Assembly: GCA_035710515.1 (NCBI GenBank)
Contig: DASTDE010000001.1
Location: 992,001-1,056,000, forward strand
Origin: Candidatus Rubrimentiphilum sp.
GTDB lineage: Bacteria > Vulcanimicrobiota > Vulcanimicrobiia > Vulcanimicrobiales > Vulcanimicrobiaceae
Reading direction: 5' to 3'
DNA: 64,000 bases
The notes beneath the pieces were generated by a model. The model had not been told where the DNA came from. It did no database searches and worked only from the letters and a program-made list of their open reading frames with translations. The translations under genes were made by a program, and so were the position numbers. Positions 52,727 to 61,667 of the stretch are shown here, in pieces (position 1 is the stretch's first letter; each line of letters begins with the position of its first letter).

Positions 52727-55700
52727 GTGCGTGGCCGTTTAGGACTCGCGGCAATCGGCATCCTCGCCGTCTTTTTTGGCTGCGGCAAGTCCGGTCAGCT
52801 CCCGCTCGCGACCGTTTCGCCCCTTCCCGCGCCGTCCGCGCCCGGCTGGATAAAACAGCTCGCCCCGACCGGAAAGGTCACCAGCAGCGCGCAAATTCGT
52901 GTGATTTTCACGGATCCGGTACTCCCCGTCGGGCAGCTCGGAACTGCCGCGGAAGACCAGGTCCTTTCGCATTTTCAGATCGCTCCCGCGTTGCCCGGCA
53001 AATTTGTCGTTTTGACGCCGCGCATGATCGGGTTTGAATCGCCGGCCGGCTTACCGAAAGCAACTCGCGTGCGCGTCACCCTGACGGCCGGTCTGCGCGA
53101 TCTCTCAAGCCATTCGTTGGATCGCGATCTCGCGTGGACATTTGAAACGGATCAAATCGCACTGAAGAATGCCGACGACAATCCGTACGCCGCCGCCACG
53201 CCTTCCAGCGTCTCGCTGCAGCCGGTGGTTCACGTCAGCTCGAACACGCAGCTCGATGCAGCTTCCATAAGCTCGCACACCGTCTTCCGATCGCGGAGCG
53301 CCGGAGATACGGGCGTGTCCGTTAAGGAGAGCCCCGACCCCGACAGTGGGTCGTGGACGTACACGATATCCCCGCAAGGCGATCTGCAAAAAGCATCTGA
53401 CTACGCGCTGATCGTTGGACCCGACATCATGCCCGCGAACGGCAACATTCCGAGCACGAAAGCGCTTTATGTTGCTCTGCACACGTATTCGCCGCTGATG
53501 CTAGTCTCGGCCAAACCGACCGCCGATCCGATGACCTCGACGGGCTATGCGCGCTTTGCCGGCGGCGATCCCGTGCTGACGTTCAACAACGCGCTCGATC
53601 CAAAGACGTTTGCAAAACACGTTGCGATTTCGCCTTCGCCGCGCGCGGTCGGTCAGCTCTACTCGCTCTCCGACGACGGCGCTACGATTTCAATCAACCC
53701 GTATGCGCTGGCGCCGCGCACCACGTACAAGATTTCGGCCGACGCCGACCTCCAAGACATCTTCGCGCAACGCTTGGGACAGCCGGCAGATTCGACGTAC
53801 TCGAGCGGCGATTTGGCGCCATATTTCTGGGCGCCCAGCGGATTTAACATGTTCGTTGCCGGGCAGAACCTGCAGCTGCAGTACAGCGCCGTCAATCTTC
53901 CGGCCAATAAGTACAGCGCGACGTATCGCATTATTGATCCCGCGCAATTGGTCTACGCGGATGAGTCAGACGTTTCGAGCATGCTTCCCGACTACGTGGA
54001 CTGGCCATCGTTTTCGGTAACCGCTGCCAGAAATGCGCAGACCAGCGTCAACGTTCCCCTGCGCGCCCGGCTTAATGGACCTGCGGGCATGCTGGCCTAC
54101 GGCGCCGGCGCGCGCACGCAGGGCGACGCGCGCTTCACCGGCAGCGTTGCGCTCACCAATTTAGGTGTCTTCGCGCAGTGGTTCCCACAGAGCGGGTCAG
54201 TCATGGTGCAGCATCTGAGCGACGGCAGCCCTGTGCCGGGTGCTTCGGTGCAGATCTACATCATGCATACGTACGATCAGGCGCCCCGCGTCGCCAACCC
54301 GCAACCCTGCGCAACGGGTACGGCCGATGCAAACGGCATGCTCGGTTTCAGCGGGATTGACATTCAGCGCTGTTACGCCGGTGTGCGGGCGTCGGACAAC
54401 GGCCCGGAGCTCCTGGCGGTCGCGCGCTCCGGAGCCGACTGGAACTTCGTCCGGACGCATGCCTGGAGCGGCACGTACGATTACACCGTCGGAAATCTCG
54501 ACACGACGTGGTCGAACGGCCAGCCGATCTCGCGCGGCGTAGTCTACTCGGATCGTCAGATGTACCAACCCGGCGAACGCGCCTGGCTAACCGCAGTGTG
54601 TTATATCTTGCAGAACGGCACGCTGAAGGCGGATACCGGCGCGCAATATGCGATTGAGCTGACCGATCCGAATGGCGGCAAACGCAAGTTCGCGGCGCAG
54701 ACGACGAACCGTTACGCTACGTTCTCATTTCCGGTTGATTTCTCCAAGACGCAACCGCTCGGTTACTACACGATCACTGCCACGAGTCCGGGCGGCGCGC
54801 AAATTACCGGCAGCTTCCGCGTAGCCGAATTCCGTCCGCCGAATTTCAGCGTAGATCTAAAGTTGGATAAAGAGTTCGCGGCCGCCGGCTCCAGCGTAAA
54901 CGCCAACGGAAATGCCCAGTATCTCTTCGGCGCACCGATGAACGGCGCAAACGCGACGCTGCACGTGACGCGCGAATCGACGACGCTCACTCCCAAGGGT
55001 TGGGACGACTTCACATTCGGGCGTCAGTGGTTCTGGCCGGAAGAACAACCCGACGCTTCGGGCGAGGTGAGCCAGCAAAACTTAACGCTGGACGCCGCCG
55101 GCAAAGGGGCTGCCGTCGTCGCCGTTCCGCCAGACTTGCCGTACGCCATGACCTACCGGGTGGATCTGGAAGTCACCGACGCTTCGCATCTGGCTAGCAG
55201 CGCGACGCAAAGCTTTACGGCGGTGCCGGGTGCCGCGCTCATCGGGCTGCGTACCGACTTTGTCGGCACCGCCGGCAAACCGGTTCCGGTAGGCGTCATC
55301 GTCACCGACCCGTCCGGCAAGGCGCAGAGCGGAACCCGCGTGCACGTCGAGCTGCAGAAGATGGACTACAGCGGCGTCACCCAGGTCGTCGCGGGCGGCG
55401 AATCCGCGCAAAATCAAGTGCAGTACACCACCGTCGCGTCCGCAGACGTGACGAGCGGTTCGCAAGCCCAAACCGTGACCCTCACCGCCAAGGATCCGGG
55501 CAGCTACCGGATTCGCGCGAATATAGCCGGCGCGGCGACCGACAATACTGCAACCGACACGCAAGTGTGGATTTCGGGTCCGGGACAGGCCGTCTGGGGC
55601 GATCAGAATCCGTCGCAGCTGCAGATGAAACTCGACAAACAGCTTTATGCACCGGGTGACACGGCCACGGTCGCGGTCGCTTCACCATACGCGCGTGCGG

Positions 55701-58330
55701 ATCTGTATCTTTCGGTGGTGCGCGATCGCGTTCTGTACAAGACGCTCGTCCACATCAACGGAACCGCTCCGCGCGTCCGCATTCCGATCCTTCAATCCAT
55801 GTTCCCGAACGCTGCCGTCCAGGCAGTCCTCGTGCGCCGCGGGACGCCTCTCTCCAAGGGGGGCCCACAGGGCGTCGACAGTTTGGTGCGTCTCGGCATG
55901 GTGCCGCTGACCCTGGACATCCGGCCGCGGTATCTGCGCGTGACGATCGCGCCGCGGCAGCCCAAAGTGCAGCCCGGACAGCGCGAGACCGTACATTTAC
56001 AACTGCGCGATCTGAACGGTAAGGCTGCCCAAGGGCAGTTCACCGTGATCGTCGCGAACGACGCGATCCTGCGCCTCAGCGGCTACCGGCCGCCGGATCT
56101 CGTTCAAACCGTCTTTGCGGCGCAGCCTATCTCGATGCGCTATGCCGATAACCGCCCGAAAGTCACGCTCACGCAGCCGAGCGATATCGCGCAAAAGGGT
56201 TGGGGTTACGGCGGCGGCTTCTTGGCGGGCGCAGCGGGCACGCGTGTGCGCACGCAATTCGTTCCGCTGGCGTACTTTAACGGTTCCGTGCAAACCGGCG
56301 CGGACGGCGGCGCCGACGTTTCGTTCACCGTCCCCGATAACTTGACGACGTGGCGCGTGATGGCGGTCGCGATGACGGCGGGCACCGCGCCGCACTTCGG
56401 CAGCTCCGACACAACCTTCATCACGACCAAACCGCTCGTCACCGATCCGCTGCTTCCGCAATTTGCCCGCACCGGCGACCGGTTCGACGCAGGGTTATTG
56501 CTGCTGAACGGCACCAGCGGTCAGCTCGATGCGCGCACGCAGGGCGATCTCAGCGGCGCATTGAGTTTCGCTTCGCCGCCGGGACGAATGGTGCAAGCCC
56601 AACAAACGTTTAGCCCCGGATTCAATCCTTGGCGCTTTGCCATGATCGCGGGCAACGGCACGTCGGGGAGCATCCAGTTCCGCACGCTCGCCGGCTCGAC
56701 CGATGCATTCCGCGTGCCGCTACCGATCCGTAACGTTGACGTCACCGAATCGGTCATCGACTCGGGCGCGACGCGCACGCAGGCGCAAGTGCCGCTGTCG
56801 ATCGGCAGCGGCCCCGGCACGGTTACCGTCGACGCCGCCGGGACGCTGTTGCCCCAGGCGGCTGCCGCGGCGCGGAACGCGCTGGACAGTGACAAACTGA
56901 CACTACTTCCGGCCATCGCTAACCGCTTGAATATCGCAGCTTCCGTGGTTGCGTTGCAGAAGAAGCTTGGAGCGCGCATTACGGGCGTCGACGCGCAGCA
57001 AGAAGCGAGAGCGGACGTGGCGCAGCTGGGCGCTCTTCAAAGAATGGACGGCGGCTTCGCGTTCTGGCCAGAGTCGCGCAGCTCCGACGCCTTCGGCAGC
57101 GCCGATGCGCTGGCGGCGTTAGGGTATGCAAAATCGCAGGGCATCGCTGTTCCTGATGCGGCTATGGCAAAGGCGCGTGCCTATGCGGCCGGTGCGCTCA
57201 GCGATCCGGCGTCGGCGGATAAGAGCTGCAAGTCGAGCCTTTGCCGCATGTCGTTGCGGCTCGCGGCGCTGGAGGCATTAGCTGCCGCCGGCGATCGGCG
57301 TTCGGATTTCTTGCAGAGCATCTTCGCACAGCGCGCCGATCTTGGAGTAGCAGAAGAAGCCCGGCTGGGCGTCTACCTCCAGCAGACCCCCGGCTGGAGT
57401 ACGCAAGCGGGGACCATTGCGCAAGAGCTGTCTAACCAAGTCTACCTGACGGGTCGTTACGCGAACGTTCAGCCCGGGCCGTGGTACGGTTCTGAGGTCG
57501 AAGCGCAGGCGGCATACCTGGAGCTCCTGGTCGCGCGGGGCGCTGCCGCCGGCGATCTCGATCGCGCGTTGAAAGCGCTGCTGGCGCAACAATGCCGCTG
57601 CGGGTGGCCGGCCCTCTCGGACGCGGCGTCCGCACTGCACGCAGTGGTCGCCTATTCTGCAACCGAAACGGGACCGCCGAACTTTAGCCTGTCGGTGACG
57701 GTCGACGGTAAAGCAGTTAGCGCGGCCCGGCGCATTACTGGGGCAACGCCCGCGGCGACGATCGCGCTTCCGAAGCTTGCCGCCGGTTCGCATACTTTGG
57801 CCTTGCAGAAGACCGGCACCGGCACGCTTCACTACGTCGTTTCATATACGTATAGTCTAGCTGCGAACGCTCCGGGACGGCTCAACGGCCTGCGCGTCAT
57901 CCGTACCGTGCATCCGGCGAACGAGTCGACGGTGCTCGCGACCGTTGACATCGCCTCGCAAACGGCGCCGCTTGCGTTCCCGGCCGGGAACGTGTACGAC
58001 ATCGGCGTGGAGATCGCAGTCGATCATCCGGTCGATCGCGTGGTAATTACCGATCCGCTGCCGGCCGGCTTTGAAGCGCTCGACACGTCCTTCCAAACGA
58101 CGGCGTCGTATTATCAGCCGCTGACGCAAGCCTGGCAGATCGACTACCAGCAGATCTATCTCGATCGTGTGACGGCGTACGCGCAGCATTTGGATCCCGG
58201 CGTTTACATGCTGCACTACTTGGTCCGCTCCGTAACACCGGGCACATATCTCTGGCCGGGCGCCACGGCGTACCTGCTGGACGCACCCGAACAGTTCGGG
58301 CGCACTGCATTCAGCAGCGTTCAGATCTAA
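52727..58330 (+). CDS. Bacterial alpha-2-macroglobulin lipoprotein without thioester motif
   Basis: The 1867-residue envelope protein begins with a lipoprotein signal (lipobox F-F-G-C at about 19-22). It has N-terminal Big/MG-like beta domains, the MG and bait-type regions (Q-M-Y-Q-P-G-E-R-A-W-L near 607), the A2M domain (F-T-V-P-D-N-L-T-T-W-R near 1200) and a helical complement-like domain after about 1370. Bacterial A2Ms trap invading proteases. In the usual thioester position there is no C-x-E-Q: the sequence reads D-S-D-K-L-T-L-L-P near residue 1385. GTG 52727 is chosen because AAGGAG lies 5-6 bases upstream. Its stop overlaps the convergent lipoprotein stop. Confidence 0.9.
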   Translation: MRGRLGLAAIGILAVFFGCGKSGQLPLATVSPLPAPSAPGWIKQLAPTGKVTSSAQIRVIFTDPVLPVGQLGTAAEDQVLSHFQIAPALPGKFVVLTPRMIGFESPAGLPKATRVRVTLTAGLRDLSSHSLDRDLAWTFETDQIALKNADDNPYAAATPSSVSLQPVVHVSSNTQLDAASISSHTVFRSRSAGDTGVSVKESPDPDSGSWTYTISPQGDLQKASDYALIVGPDIMPANGNIPSTKALYVALHTYSPLMLVSAKPTADPMTSTGYARFAGGDPVLTFNNALDPKTFAKHVAISPSPRAVGQLYSLSDDGATISINPYALAPRTTYKISADADLQDIFAQRLGQPADSTYSSGDLAPYFWAPSGFNMFVAGQNLQLQYSAVNLPANKYSATYRIIDPAQLVYADESDVSSMLPDYVDWPSFSVTAARNAQTSVNVPLRARLNGPAGMLAYGAGARTQGDARFTGSVALTNLGVFAQWFPQSGSVMVQHLSDGSPVPGASVQIYIMHTYDQAPRVANPQPCATGTADANGMLGFSGIDIQRCYAGVRASDNGPELLAVARSGADWNFVRTHAWSGTYDYTVGNLDTTWSNGQPISRGVVYSDRQMYQPGERAWLTAVCYILQNGTLKADTGAQYAIELTDPNGGKRKFAAQTTNRYATFSFPVDFSKTQPLGYYTITATSPGGAQITGSFRVAEFRPPNFSVDLKLDKEFAAAGSSVNANGNAQYLFGAPMNGANATLHVTRESTTLTPKGWDDFTFGRQWFWPEEQPDASGEVSQQNLTLDAAGKGAAVVAVPPDLPYAMTYRVDLEVTDASHLASSATQSFTAVPGAALIGLRTDFVGTAGKPVPVGVIVTDPSGKAQSGTRVHVELQKMDYSGVTQVVAGGESAQNQVQYTTVASADVTSGSQAQTVTLTAKDPGSYRIRANIAGAATDNTATDTQVWISGPGQAVWGDQNPSQLQMKLDKQLYAPGDTATVAVASPYARADLYLSVVRDRVLYKTLVHINGTAPRVRIPILQSMFPNAAVQAVLVRRGTPLSKGGPQGVDSLVRLGMVPLTLDIRPRYLRVTIAPRQPKVQPGQRETVHLQLRDLNGKAAQGQFTVIVANDAILRLSGYRPPDLVQTVFAAQPISMRYADNRPKVTLTQPSDIAQKGWGYGGGFLAGAAGTRVRTQFVPLAYFNGSVQTGADGGADVSFTVPDNLTTWRVMAVAMTAGTAPHFGSSDTTFITTKPLVTDPLLPQFARTGDRFDAGLLLLNGTSGQLDARTQGDLSGALSFASPPGRMVQAQQTFSPGFNPWRFAMIAGNGTSGSIQFRTLAGSTDAFRVPLPIRNVDVTESVIDSGATRTQAQVPLSIGSGPGTVTVDAAGTLLPQAAAAARNALDSDKLTLLPAIANRLNIAASVVALQKKLGARITGVDAQQEARADVAQLGALQRMDGGFAFWPESRSSDAFGSADALAALGYAKSQGIAVPDAAMAKARAYAAGALSDPASADKSCKSSLCRMSLRLAALEALAAAGDRRSDFLQSIFAQRADLGVAEEARLGVYLQQTPGWSTQAGTIAQELSNQVYLTGRYANVQPGPWYGSEVEAQAAYLELLVARGAAAGDLDRALKALLAQQCRCGWPALSDAASALHAVVAYSATETGPPNFSLSVTVDGKAVSAARRITGATPAATIALPKLAAGSHTLALQKTGTGTLHYVVSYTYSLAANAPGRLNGLRVIRTVHPANESTVLATVDIASQTAPLAFPAGNVYDIGVEIAVDHPVDRVVITDPLPAGFEALDTSFQTTASYYQPLTQAWQIDYQQIYLDRVTAYAQHLDPGVYMLHYLVRSVTPGTYLWPGATAYLLDAPEQFGRTAFSSVQI

Positions 58331-59037
58331 ACTTGCGGCTTCAGTTGTAGAACACGGATAGATCCGTCGCGGACTTCGACGTCGATGGCGCGCTTCGCGC
58401 CGCCGTTTATCGTCGAGTCAATCGTCTCGCTCGTTCCCGACGCCGTGCCTTTGAGCGGGAAGTCCGTAAAAATCGTTCCGTTATCCGTGTGCAGGTGGAC
58501 GTGCGCCGCCGCGTTCTCGTTCACATAGAGCTCGACGTCGCCTTTTGCCGACGAGAAATGCAGCGTCCCCGGCCACGTCGTGCTTGCGAAGATAACGCTG
58601 ATGTTGCCGGTGCCGGCCGTAGCGTTGCCGTACTGCGGAATAAGCATCTTGATGTCGCCGGTACCGGTGCTTGCGTTGACCACGCCGTCGAAGTCGGCGA
58701 CGTTGATCGAACCACGGCTCGTGGCGAGAGTCAGAACCGCGCCCTTGGGTCCGCGAATCAGATAGTTCAGGTCCGGTCCGGGCGCGGAGACCGTGATGGA
58801 GCGGCCGCGCGCCACGATCGACCCTTGCGGCACGTCCGCGTTCGCGGAGATCGTAAACATTGAATCGGGCTGCCCTCGCTCGGGGGCGTAGACGCTGATA
58901 TCGCCGCGCACGGTGCGGACGGTAATAGCCGAGCCTGGCGGAAGGCTGCCAATCCTCGTAAAGGCGGGTGTTTGCTGGCCGCAGGCGGTTAGCGGAGCCA
59001 CAAGGAGAAGAAGGAGCGCTAGCCGGGTACAAGCCAT
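58327..59037 (-). CDS. DUF4097-like beta-helix lipoprotein
   Basis: The 236-residue protein has a lipoprotein signal ending L-T-A-C-G (C19). The mature part has repeated short beta turns of the type G-D-I-S-V, G-S-I-N-V-A, G-D-I-K-M, G-N-I-S-V and G-D-V-E-L-Y, as in DUF4097 putative adhesin or polymer-forming repeats that build a beta solenoid. The function is unknown. It is convergent with the macroglobulin gene (3-base overlap). Its start is only 14 bases from the start of the divergent gene at 59052, and its leader contains CCTCC, the complement of that gene's ribosome site, rather than a site of its own. Confidence 0.72.
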   Translation of the reverse strand: MACTRLALLLLLVAPLTACGQQTPAFTRIGSLPPGSAITVRTVRGDISVYAPERGQPDSMFTISANADVPQGSIVARGRSITVSAPGPDLNYLIRGPKGAVLTLATSRGSINVADFDGVVNASTGTGDIKMLIPQYGNATAGTGNISVIFASTTWPGTLHFSSAKGDVELYVNENAAAHVHLHTDNGTIFTDFPLKGTASGTSETIDSTINGGAKRAIDVEVRDGSIRVLQLKPQV

Positions 59038-59051
59038 CCGGAGGTAGTCTT

Positions 59052-59417
59052 ATGCGCTTGGTCTCATCCCTCATCGTCACCCTGGCACTAGCGGCCACGG
59101 TCCTGAGTTCAGCCTCGGCCGCTTCATCGGGCAGTTTACCGCCGGGCGGCAAGTACAAGGACTGTCATGGCTACATGCTTCATGTCAGCTTGAACAACGT
59201 CCGCGTGCACTGCATCGACGGAGTGCCCGCCGATCTTTCATTTTTGTCCTGGCCGAAATTCACCGATCTGCCGGGCGGTAAGACCGTGCAGACCAACAGC
59301 TTAAAGTCCGGAACGCCAGTGCACGTGATTTTCTCGCAGTCGCTGGGCATCCGGCACGCCTACAAGATCTACGTCGCGAACCCGAAAGGCCACGGCCTGT
59401 TCGGCTTTAAGGCCTAG
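59052..59417 (+). CDS. Small secreted hypothetical protein
   Basis: The 121-residue protein has a signal peptide (MRLVSSLIVTLALAATVLS, then SASAAS). The mature part has two cysteines (K-D-C-H near 37 and V-H-C-I near 55) and ends K-G-H-G-L-F-G-F-K-A. No family is recognised. The ATG at 59052 has a perfect G-G-A-G-G-T site 6 bases upstream. It is divergent from the DUF4097-like lipoprotein, with only 14 bases between start codons. Confidence 0.7.
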   Translation: MRLVSSLIVTLALAATVLSSASAASSGSLPPGGKYKDCHGYMLHVSLNNVRVHCIDGVPADLSFLSWPKFTDLPGGKTVQTNSLKSGTPVHVIFSQSLGIRHAYKIYVANPKGHGLFGFKA

Positions 59418-59439
59418 CCACCGGGCGGCGAAAACGCCG

Positions 59440-59838
59440 CTAATGCAAAAACGGGCTCTTCAAGGCTCCGCAATACTTTAGCCCAGGCATAACGACAACG
59501 TGCGGCGTCTTGAAGAGCTTCACCATGTCCGCGCTCGGGATCGTAGTGTACGAGAGCCCGTTTTTCGCGGGCTTTAAAGCGTACAGTTTCTTATACGAAG
59601 TGCATGTGCCGGTGCCGATCAATGCCGCGTCGGGGCCGGGCCCGGCGGCTTTCAGCGATATCTGCACCGAAACGCCTTTTGGCAGCCCCTGAAGGCTGAT
59701 AGTACCGCGCACTTGGTTTGTGCTAGGCACATCCCACAGTGTCACGTTGATCGGCTTGATCGGCATTGCGAGTGTCGACACGCTTTGAAGGCCTGCGAGT
59801 AAGAGACTCAGTCCTGTAATTCCAATGATAGCTCGCAT
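59440..59838 (-). CDS. Small secreted hypothetical protein
   Basis: The 132-residue protein has a signal peptide (MRAIIGITGLSLLLAGLQSV, cleavage near S-T-L-A) and a mature domain with strands such as V-R-G-T-I-S-L and V-S-V-Q-I-S-L-K, plus two cysteines (G-T-C-T and K-Y-C-G). No family is recognised. The start at 59838 is set by AGGAG 7 bases upstream; the in-frame extension to 59904 runs into the recombinase gene. It follows the recombinase on the same strand with a 28-base gap. Confidence 0.7.
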   Translation of the reverse strand: MRAIIGITGLSLLLAGLQSVSTLAMPIKPINVTLWDVPSTNQVRGTISLQGLPKGVSVQISLKAAGPGPDAALIGTGTCTSYKKLYALKPAKNGLSYTTIPSADMVKLFKTPHVVVMPGLKYCGALKSPFLH

Positions 59839-59866
59839 ATTGTGCTCCTGACTTTGTTGCAGCAAG

Positions 59867-60805
59867 TTACACGTCATCCCGCTTATCGCGCGGATGAGCG
59901 GCATCGTACGCTCGTTTTTGGTGGATCAATGTGATGTCAACGTATATTTGGGTTGTTGCCGGACTCTTGTGGCCGAGGAGTTTCTGAACGGTCTGAAGAT
60001 CAGCGCCGTGAGCGATTAGATGCGTCGCAAAAGAGTGACGCATCATGTGTGGTGTGACCTTACCGATCTGTGAAAACAAGGCATATTGCCGGAAGATCTT
60101 TCCGGCTTGGCTATGACTGATGCGTCGCCCGTGCTCGGTGAGAAAAAAAGCGTTCTCAGCGGTGCGAGGCCGGCAGCCGACGTAGACTTCCATGGCAGCC
60201 TTGGAGGCTTCATTGAAGACGACCGTCCGGGGTTGTCCACCCTTGCCGATAACCCGCATGATGCGTCCTTTGAAGTCGACGTCCTCAACGTTCAGTCCGA
60301 TGAGTTCCGCACGCCGAATTCCAGTCGCGTAGAGCACTTCGAGGATCGCTCGGTTTCGGATCCGGCAAAACTCACTCTGTCCAGCGATCACCGTCCGCAT
60401 GAGCTGCGCCAGGGAATCCTCGTCGACGGGTTTCGGGGTGCTTTTTTCGGCCTGCGGCAGCTCGACCAGGGCCGAGGGGTTATCCGAACGCCGGTCCTCG
60501 ATCTGCAAAAACTTGTAAAAGCTGCGAACCGCCGATAGGCGCCGGCGAACCGCTGCCGTCGACAGTTTCTTGGCGAGACGCTTGTCCCCGAGAAAATCCG
60601 CATACCTAAGGATGTCCAGACGCGTCGCTTTCAGCAGCCGAGGGAACGGCCCGTGGAACGTCATGTCGTCGGTGCGCTTGGCAAGATAGCGGCCGAAATG
60701 CTCTAGGTCACGGCCGTACTCTTCGGCGGTCCGCAGCGATGGCTTACGGCGCAGCCGGAAGCGCATAAAGGCACTGATAAGCGGGTCGACGGCTAGGTAC
60801 GGCAT
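59867..60805 (-). CDS. Xer-type tyrosine recombinase
   Basis: The 312-residue site-specific recombinase has an N-terminal SAM-like core-binding domain (about 8-105) and a catalytic domain with all active residues: R164 (G-I-R-R-A-E), K188 (G-K-G-G), H253 and R256 (H-M-M-R-H), H279 (L-L-G-H) and the nucleophile Y288 (Q-I-Y-V). Size and motifs fit XerC/XerD, so it may be the chromosomal dimer-resolution enzyme, but the surrounding small secreted genes also allow an element-borne integrase. No dif-like site was recognised nearby. It is divergent from an unknown gene at 60909. Confidence 0.88.
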   Translation of the reverse strand: MPYLAVDPLISAFMRFRLRRKPSLRTAEEYGRDLEHFGRYLAKRTDDMTFHGPFPRLLKATRLDILRYADFLGDKRLAKKLSTAAVRRRLSAVRSFYKFLQIEDRRSDNPSALVELPQAEKSTPKPVDEDSLAQLMRTVIAGQSEFCRIRNRAILEVLYATGIRRAELIGLNVEDVDFKGRIMRVIGKGGQPRTVVFNEASKAAMEVYVGCRPRTAENAFFLTEHGRRISHSQAGKIFRQYALFSQIGKVTPHMMRHSFATHLIAHGADLQTVQKLLGHKSPATTQIYVDITLIHQKRAYDAAHPRDKRDDV

Positions 60806-60908
60806 TAAACCCCCTATTCTCGCACGCTTCTACAATGTCCTACAAATTACGGTTTGTGTTACCCGCGCCGGGAGCGCGCTAGGCACTTGTCGAACAGACG
60901 TTCGGATA

Positions 60909-61667
60909 GTGCTTCTCTCTAAGCGTTACGACGCTCGCGTTCGTGCGGAATACCGGGCGAAGGTTTCCGCCTGGAACAGCGGCGACGCTACTTGGCTGGA
61001 CCTCGAATGGATTTTTGGCCTGGACTGTGGCCGGCCTCAGATGTCCGCCACGGAGGACATCTTGGCAGTCGTCGCGCTTGGGAGGCAGAAGCTGGTAGAA
61101 GCGCGCGTGGTTCGGCTTGTTGAGCCGCCTAGGGCGATCGCGGAGGAGCTAGACGCTCTTCTCTCCCGGCACCGGTATCACGAAGCCGACCATGGCCAGG
61201 GCCGCGAAAAGCGGCAGGCACTTTATTGGCTTCGAAGGCGCGGGGCGCAGGAGCTTCACGCTGAGAGAGATTTCGGCGCCGGACGGTACGATGTCGCGGC
61301 CGAGGATCTCGGAGTGCTCGTGGAGTGCGGCACAACCCGGATTGATAAATTGCTCAAGACTTCCCTCTACCCTGAATGGCGCGAGTTCGTCATCATTCCT
61401 CGCGGCCTAAATATCGCCGTCGTGTTTGATTTCACGGGTTCCGTCTTCAGCCAAGTGCGGTGCCTTGCCGAGCAGGCGCAGGACCCAATAATGTTCTTAG
61501 AGCGTGTCTGCCACGAAGAACGGCTAACAATTCAGTCCCTCGCGCAGTGTCTCACCGAGGCGAACATAGCTCATGAGACCAAGTTCAACGACCTGCGGAA
61601 TATCATGGACTCCATTCGCGGCTGCACTTCGTCCGAGAGTTCTTCTCCTACATCCCTAACAAACTAG
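60909..61667 (+). CDS. Hypothetical protein, possibly nuclease-fold
   Basis: The 252-residue protein starts with a basic helical region and has a conserved-looking core: R-Y-D-V-A-A-E-D-L-G-V-L-V-E-C-G-T-T-R near 126-144, followed by L-Y-P-E-W-R-E-F and I-I-P-R. The D...E-x-(C/G) spacing recalls PD-(D/E)XK-type nuclease cores, but the lysine is missing, so this is a loose analogy. The C-terminus is Ser/Thr-rich. The start is GTG at 60909 with no clear ribosome site. It is divergent from the Xer recombinase (103-base gap) and its end overlaps the SLH lipoprotein gene by 20 bases. I do not recognise a family. Confidence 0.6.
   Translation: MLLSKRYDARVRAEYRAKVSAWNSGDATWLDLEWIFGLDCGRPQMSATEDILAVVALGRQKLVEARVVRLVEPPRAIAEELDALLSRHRYHEADHGQGREKRQALYWLRRRGAQELHAERDFGAGRYDVAAEDLGVLVECGTTRIDKLLKTSLYPEWREFVIIPRGLNIAVVFDFTGSVFSQVRCLAEQAQDPIMFLERVCHEERLTIQSLAQCLTEANIAHETKFNDLRNIMDSIRGCTSSESSSPTSLTN

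Noticed and set aside
60806-60908. dif site beside the Xer recombinase
   Set aside because: No 28-base sequence with the two 11-base half-sites of dif could be recognised; only a weak 5-bp palindrome is present.
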